In this document: positions 41,515 through 45,628 of the stretch, in pieces
How the letters are laid out: each line of letters begins with the position of its first letter
Position numbering within the stretch: position 1 is the stretch's first letter
Origin: an uncultured Actinomycetales bacterium
GTDB lineage: Bacteria; Actinomycetota; Actinomycetes; S36-B12
Direction of reading: 5' to 3'
DNA length: 45,628 nucleotides
NCBI GenBank assembly: GCA_913063435.1
Contig: CAJXYI010000020.1
Coordinates: 1-45,628, forward strand
The notes under the pieces: model-generated
What the model was told of the DNA's origin: nothing
The model's database searches: none
Seen by the model: the letters and a program-made list of their open reading frames with translations, nothing else
Made by a program: the position numbers and the translations under genes

Positions 41515-44103
41515 TCAGCGCGTCCCGACGACCAGCACCGTGCAGGTTGTTTTCACACCGTCGAGGAATGCGGTGCACGTCGATGGTCGAGGCATTCCCT
41601 GCGCACCGGTGTCATTGAAACCGAAGGACACCGAACGTCCTGCCGCCACGGTGCCGTTCCAGGCCGCATTCGCAACCCTCAACGTGTCATTGCGCACGCT
41701 GCCGACACCATTCCACGGGGCAGAGATCGTGCTCGCCCACGGCATCCGCACCTGCCAGGACTGCACATCCCTGGCCGGTTCGATGGCGACGTCGACGGTG
41801 CGCCCGGTGCCCCATTCATTGGTATTCGTCACCACCACCGTCAGCCCGTTGCCTGGTGCTGGGCTCGGAGTGGGGGTCGGTGCCGGGGTCGGTGTTGGCG
41901 CGGGGGTCGGCTGCGGATCACGGACGTCGCCGGCCATCAAATCGGTGAGCAGGGCCATCTTGTCCGCATGCACGGTGCGCCAATCATCGGTCAGGACTCC
42001 ACCGGTGTCCCCTGAGTTGGGGTTCCACGACCAGAACGTCCAACTCATCCCACGATCACCGAGATAGTCGGTGAACTGGCGAATCCATCGGCCCTCGACC
42101 GTGGTGGCCGAGACGCTCTTGGCGCCGAACTCCCCGATGAAGATCGGTGCGATGCCCTCGGTGTGGATGTAGCCGAAGCCCTTTTCCCACCGATCAGCCA
42201 GGATCGCGGCCAAATTCGGATCGGAGAACCACGGCTGGTTGAACACACCGGGGCCGTATTCGTGCGGGGAATACACCAGCCGGTTGGGCACATTGAGGCG
42301 AACCGGGTTATTGCGGACACCTTCGAGATTGCCGCCCCACCAGTGCCGGTCCAGTTGCTGTCCACCGGCAACCGGTCCTTCGATTCCTTCCACGATGATG
42401 AGCGCGTCAGGGTTCTGTGCCAGCACAACGTTTCCGGCGCGCTCGGCCGCACGCCGCCAATCGGTCGCACCACCGGTGCCCCACGTCGCGGCACCGTGCG
42501 GCTCGTTCTTCAGGTCATAGCCGACCACGTGGTCCACATCGCGGTAACGCTGGGCGAGCATGCGCCAATTGGCGATCCAGTCGTTCTCGGTGAACCCGTC
42601 CTGGCCGTACCACAGGCCATACATGAAGCCGTCGTTCGACAGCGAGTGGTTGTCCAGGATGACCATGAGACCCTGTCGGCCAGCCTCAGCGATCACGGCA
42701 TCGAGGACCTGCAGCGGAGTCTTGCCCCGCAGTTCGGCGTTCATGCCATTGCCGTAGGAGATACCGCTGGTCGTCCTGCCACGCATCGCCTCGATGGAGA
42801 ACGGCACCCGGATCGTGTTGAAGCCCAGGTCGGCGATCTGGGCGAGCATGTCCTTGTAGTCGCGGCTCCACAGACCGTGTGGGGCTTGATTTTGGGTTTC
42901 GAGTCCGAACCAGTTCACGCCCTCCCACACCACGGTGTCGCCATCGGCATCCACGATGCGGTTGCCGCTGGTGCGCAGGGGCAGATCGACTGCACCGGTG
43001 AACCCCGCATCCGGGTTCGGCGCGGGTGCCGGGGCCGGTGTGGGCGCGGGTGCAGGTGCAGGTTCTGGTTGTGGCTCCGGTGCCGGCGCAGGTGCGGGAG
43101 TTGGAGCCGGAGCCGGTGCGGCGGCCGTCCGTGTCGCGCAGTATCCGAATGATGTGGGGCTTCCCGATTTCACCATGTGATTCCACGCGGCGCCGTTGAC
43201 GCTGATGCTGCCATCAGGTCCGGTGGTGGTCACCCCGTTCCACAGGCTGGAGATGGTGATGCCTTCCGGCAAGGTCACCCGCCAGTGCTTATCCGTCGCG
43301 GAGGTCGTTGAGACGGCAACATCGACGCAGAAGCCGCTTCCCCAGTCGCTGGTCACCGTCGTGCGCGTTTGCACACCCTCGGTCATCCCGGGCATGCCCG
43401 GCATCGGGGCGGGTTCCGGCGAGGGGGCCGGTGCCGGGGTGGGTTCCGGTGGGACACCCGATCCGTCGAGGGTCACGTCCGAGCAGGAATAGAACGCCTC
43501 GGGTGAATCACTGCGCTGCCAGACGGTATAGATCATGTGGCGTCCGGTGCGTGCGGGCAGGTTCATGCGCATGGTGGTGGTGGTTTCCAAGGCACGTGGG
43601 CCGGTGTCGTGTACGAGCTCGAGATCACTCCACTTCAGCGGCTCAGTGGGATCGAACCCAGCCTTGGTCAGATACACGCGGTAATACCGTGTCGCGTGGG
43701 GAGCGGTGTTGTCCCAGGTCATCGTGTATTTTCCGTCAGCATCGGGTTTGAGGTCGGTGGCCTTCCACTGCACGGAAGGAGTGTCGAACGCTGCGTACTT
43801 GCTGCGTCCGGCCGAACACAGCTGGCCATCGGGGATGATCGCGCGGTGATTTCCGTTGGCTGCCGGTTGATTCACCTCGGTCCAGTCATATAGAGCCTGA
43901 GGGTTCGCGGCCCAGGCATCGGCGCACATCGGTGATGTTCGGTCACCGAAGAAGCATTCATAGATTCGCGAGGTCGGATTCGCCATCGAGCCATGCGCCT
44001 GGGCTGCCGGTGCGACGGCCACTGAGGTGAGCATCGCTCCCATCACGCCGAAAGTGCCAGCAAGTGCAATGGCGCTGCGTCGCTTAGTTCTTGTGAAGTT
44101 CAT
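41515..44103 (-). CDS. Secreted multidomain cellulase: AA10 LPMO - CBM2 - GH5 - CBM2
   Basis: The 862-residue secreted protein has a signal peptide ending AQA, which exposes His37 as the new N-terminus (HGSMANP). With His135 (APHATRYY) it forms the copper histidine brace of an AA10 polysaccharide monooxygenase (about 37-210). A CBM2 follows (about 247-325, WNG and NGAAWN motifs), then a Pro/Ala/Glu linker. A GH5 domain (about 366-722) has the acid/base Glu in DLKNEPHG and the nucleophile Glu in IFIGEFGAK. A Pro/Thr linker leads to a second CBM2 (about 750-835). The pairing would cut cellulose oxidatively and hydrolytically in one polypeptide. ATG 44103 follows AGGAG; no CebR-type box was found upstream. 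Confidence 0.93.
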   Translation of the reverse strand: MNFTRTKRRSAIALAGTFGVMGAMLTSVAVAPAAQAHGSMANPTSRIYECFFGDRTSPMCADAWAANPQALYDWTEVNQPAANGNHRAIIPDGQLCSAGRSKYAAFDTPSVQWKATDLKPDADGKYTMTWDNTAPHATRYYRVYLTKAGFDPTEPLKWSDLELVHDTGPRALETTTTMRMNLPARTGRHMIYTVWQRSDSPEAFYSCSDVTLDGSGVPPEPTPAPAPSPEPAPMPGMPGMTEGVQTRTTVTSDWGSGFCVDVAVSTTSATDKHWRVTLPEGITISSLWNGVTTTGPDGSISVNGAAWNHMVKSGSPTSFGYCATRTAAAPAPAPTPAPAPAPEPQPEPAPAPAPTPAPAPAPNPDAGFTGAVDLPLRTSGNRIVDADGDTVVWEGVNWFGLETQNQAPHGLWSRDYKDMLAQIADLGFNTIRVPFSIEAMRGRTTSGISYGNGMNAELRGKTPLQVLDAVIAEAGRQGLMVILDNHSLSNDGFMYGLWYGQDGFTENDWIANWRMLAQRYRDVDHVVGYDLKNEPHGAATWGTGGATDWRRAAERAGNVVLAQNPDALIIVEGIEGPVAGGQQLDRHWWGGNLEGVRNNPVRLNVPNRLVYSPHEYGPGVFNQPWFSDPNLAAILADRWEKGFGYIHTEGIAPIFIGEFGAKSVSATTVEGRWIRQFTDYLGDRGMSWTFWSWNPNSGDTGGVLTDDWRTVHADKMALLTDLMAGDVRDPQPTPAPTPTPAPTPTPSPAPGNGLTVVVTNTNEWGTGRTVDVAIEPARDVQSWQVRMPWASTISAPWNGVGSVRNDTLRVANAAWNGTVAAGRSVSFGFNDTGAQGMPRPSTCTAFLDGVKTTCTVLVVGTR
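43020..43130 (-). repeat. Pro/Ala/Glu linker-coding repeat
   Basis: Alternating Pro codons (PAPAPTPAPAPAPE and similar) join the first CBM2 to the GH5 domain. A shorter Pro/Thr linker lies at about 41863-41920. Confidence 0.75.
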
Positions 44104-44473
44104 GAGTTGACTCCTGTGACTCGGGTGCACCGTCAGGCGACCGGTGAGCTGGTGTCACTCATGCTTGCGACACGACCATCCGCGTTGCGCGCTGAGATTG
44201 GCTTTCCCAGAGTCCTCTGCATGAAGCGAGTCACGGTGTTCGGGTTTCACTGCAGCAGTAGCGGAACGCAGTTTGCTCATCAGAGTCGGTGCGGTAGGGG
44301 AAACGATGGAACCACTGTGCGCCACTGCATGTGGAGAAATCGATCTCCGCGACGCTCCTCAGACGAAAATTCCGGCTTCCCTCGGACATCACCGCGTTCA
44401 TCATTGACTCGTGGACGATAGGGCGGGCAATTCCGCTGGTCTATTCTTAGTCAGGCAGTCGATTCGCAAGCAC
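44104..44473. other. Gene-free stretch upstream of the LPMO-GH5 gene
   Basis: About 370 nt between two minus-strand genes. It must hold the promoter of the secreted cellulase, whose ribosome site AGGAG is near 44111-44115. I see no convincing -35/-10 pair, no palindromic sugar-regulator site, and no clear terminator for the upstream NTPase gene. Short open frames here have no family features. Confidence 0.6.
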
Positions 44474-45628
44474 TTAATGCTCGATAAGCCTTCGCAGGAA
44501 TTCCCGGGTTTGCACATCGGGGCTGTAAAGTCTTGTTCCGATCATGCCTCGGGTCAATAGCACCTTGTAAACGTTGCGCAAAAGTCGATCAAACTCCTCG
44601 TCGGGAACTGTTTTGGCGCTGCGGAAAGCAGGATCTCGGGACTCCACTCTCCGCGAAACCCAGCGATCTGTGCGCCATACCAAATCAGGTCCGATGATCA
44701 CGCCGTTCCAGTCGTACTCGAATCCTTGAGCTGTATAGATGCAACCCACCTGACCGAAGCCAGCAGGATCGGTTGCCCATAGAGCGGAAGGTGGGGCACC
44801 CCCGATAGCGCGATCGCCCCGCAGGTTCCAAGGCTTTTGCCAAGTGCCGATCACGACATCGTCGACCAGAGTGCCGTCGGGTTCTGGGTTCGACCACGGC
44901 CAGCAGTAGCCCGCGGTGATCCGGGCCGTGTAGCCCTGTTCCTGATTGACTTTCATCGCGGCCTCGAGTTCCTCAGGGGACTGGGCGACGGATAGTGAGA
45001 AGTGGTCGTCGCCTTCCCATGGGATTGGGCCACCGGGGGACAAGCCGAGCAGGCGCATGACCCACTCCACATACGCCTCGCTTCCACCGCATCGGAATTG
45101 ATCCTCAAGCGAGATGTGATGGACCGGAAGATTGAGTGATGACGCATAGGCCTTGATGTCCTCAAGGGAGCCAAGCTCGCCGGGTCGCACAGTCTGGTTC
45201 TCATCTAAGAGGAAGACAGGAACCCTTGCGGCGCTGATCAGCTCGTCAAGTTGAGGTCGACCGGTCCTATGCATTGACGTAGTCCACCTATTGGCCGAGG
45301 TTTCGCGAATGCGGTGGGCCTCATCAAGGATGAGGACGTCGAGAGAGTTTTTTTCGGCATCCATGAATGAGTTGAAGTATTTAAACAACTGCTGGGTTCG
45401 CTTCGACCGCCATCCTGCAACCTTGCGCAGGGTCTGGGTGAACGACTGTGACCCGGTTGCGTGGAGAACGGCACGACCTTGGCGTGCGAGTTCGCCGAGG
45501 AGCGACAGTGCGATGACACTTTTTCCGGTTCCGGGCCCGCCACTTACCACGATGACGGTCTTCTGGTCGGCTTCTCGGGCTCGTTCAACCGCGTGGAGGA
45601 CGAGTTGATAGGCCAACTGTTGCTCATC
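44474..45628 (-). CDS. DUF2075 (Schlafen-like) NTPase/helicase, C-terminal part (5' end outside window)
   Basis: The frame is open to the window edge (D-E-Q-Q-L-A-Y at the start), so the N-terminus is missing; 384 residues are visible. The visible part has Walker A VVSGGPGTGKSVIAL, Walker B VLILDEAHRI, and the DUF2075 block EDQFRCGGSEAYVEWV, YTAQGFEYDWNGVIIGPDLVWR and KVLLTRGMIGTRLYSPD near the C-terminus (arginine finger). In full length such proteins often carry an N-terminal nuclease domain (for example GIY-YIG), and many are defence or DNA-processing proteins, but that end is not seen here. Confidence 0.88.
   Translation of the reverse strand, partial: DEQQLAYQLVLHAVERAREADQKTVIVVSGGPGTGKSVIALSLLGELARQGRAVLHATGSQSFTQTLRKVAGWRSKRTQQLFKYFNSFMDAEKNSLDVLILDEAHRIRETSANRWTTSMHRTGRPQLDELISAARVPVFLLDENQTVRPGELGSLEDIKAYASSLNLPVHHISLEDQFRCGGSEAYVEWVMRLLGLSPGGPIPWEGDDHFSLSVAQSPEELEAAMKVNQEQGYTARITAGYCWPWSNPEPDGTLVDDVVIGTWQKPWNLRGDRAIGGAPPSALWATDPAGFGQVGCIYTAQGFEYDWNGVIIGPDLVWRTDRWVSRRVESRDPAFRSAKTVPDEEFDRLLRNVYKVLLTRGMIGTRLYSPDVQTREFLRRLIEH

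Noticed and set aside
43020-43130. GC-rich tandem pattern that looked like a repeat array
   Set aside because: It encodes a Pro/Ala linker between the CBM2 and GH5 domains.
44104-44300. CebR-type operator (TGGGAGCGCTCCCA) upstream of the cellulase
   Set aside because: I looked for this palindrome on both strands and did not find it or a close variant.
1-45628. tRNA, rRNA, IS elements, integrase or prophage genes
   Set aside because: None was recognised on reading either strand; no transposase motif or long terminal inverted repeat was seen.

Overview
The window is high-GC DNA from a Gram-positive actinobacterium. The evidence is dense coding, many GTG starts, LAAC-type lipoproteins, a DUF222/HNH (13E12-type) gene, an L,D-transpeptidase, and repeated signs of leaderless transcription (a TANNNT -10 box 6-7 nt before the start codon at eight genes). 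No rRNA, tRNA, CRISPR array, IS element or prophage was recognised. The genus cannot be fixed from this sequence.

Region 1 (about 0.5-21 kb) is a large catabolic island. A sugar-type ABC importer (ATPase, permease, lipoprotein binding protein) is followed by a carbon-nitrogen hydrolase, a class III CoA-transferase, an HMG-CoA-lyase-like enzyme, a flavodoxin-like protein, an NADPH:FMN reductase, a GntR/FCD regulator, a very RutA-like flavin monooxygenase, and a RutD-like alpha/beta-hydrolase that lacks the nucleophilic serine. Next come an orphan pyruvate-dehydrogenase-E1-like enzyme, a DinB/maleylpyruvate-isomerase-fold protein, an EamA exporter, an FMN alpha-hydroxyacid oxidase, an acetamidase/formamidase, an SDR and an acyl-CoA ligase. 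A palindrome TTGTATACAA or a close variant lies before each of the six transcription units between 4.6 and 11.4 kb. The simplest model is one GntR regulon for uptake and oxidative opening of a pyrimidine-like or other cyclic amide. It would be a Rut-type pathway in which RutB, RutC, RutG and RutR are missing or replaced.

Region 2 (21-29.3 kb) holds cell-envelope and accessory genes: an L,D-transpeptidase with a Pro/Glu-rich stalk, a small lipoprotein, a truncated aquaporin remnant, a GT4 glycosyltransferase overlapping convergently with a sulfotransferase, a DUF1275 membrane protein, a heliorhodopsin, a methyltransferase, and a DUF222/HNH gene behind a near-consensus leaderless promoter with SOS-like motifs.

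Region 3 (29.4-35 kb) has a three-gene lower meta-cleavage module (hydratase, acylating acetaldehyde dehydrogenase, hydroxy-oxovalerate aldolase). It is followed by a 32-bp tandem repeat and two toxin-antitoxin pairs that flank a DEAD-box helicase with an apparent internal in-frame deletion of motif IV through the start of motif V.

Region 4 (35-45.6 kb) has an orphan winged-helix regulator divergent from an MMPL transporter, a histidine phosphatase, an M48 protease, a ClC-type channel, a secreted LPMO-CBM2-GH5-CBM2 fusion for cellulose attack, and a DUF2075 NTPase cut by the window edge. The window also starts inside a methyltransferase gene.
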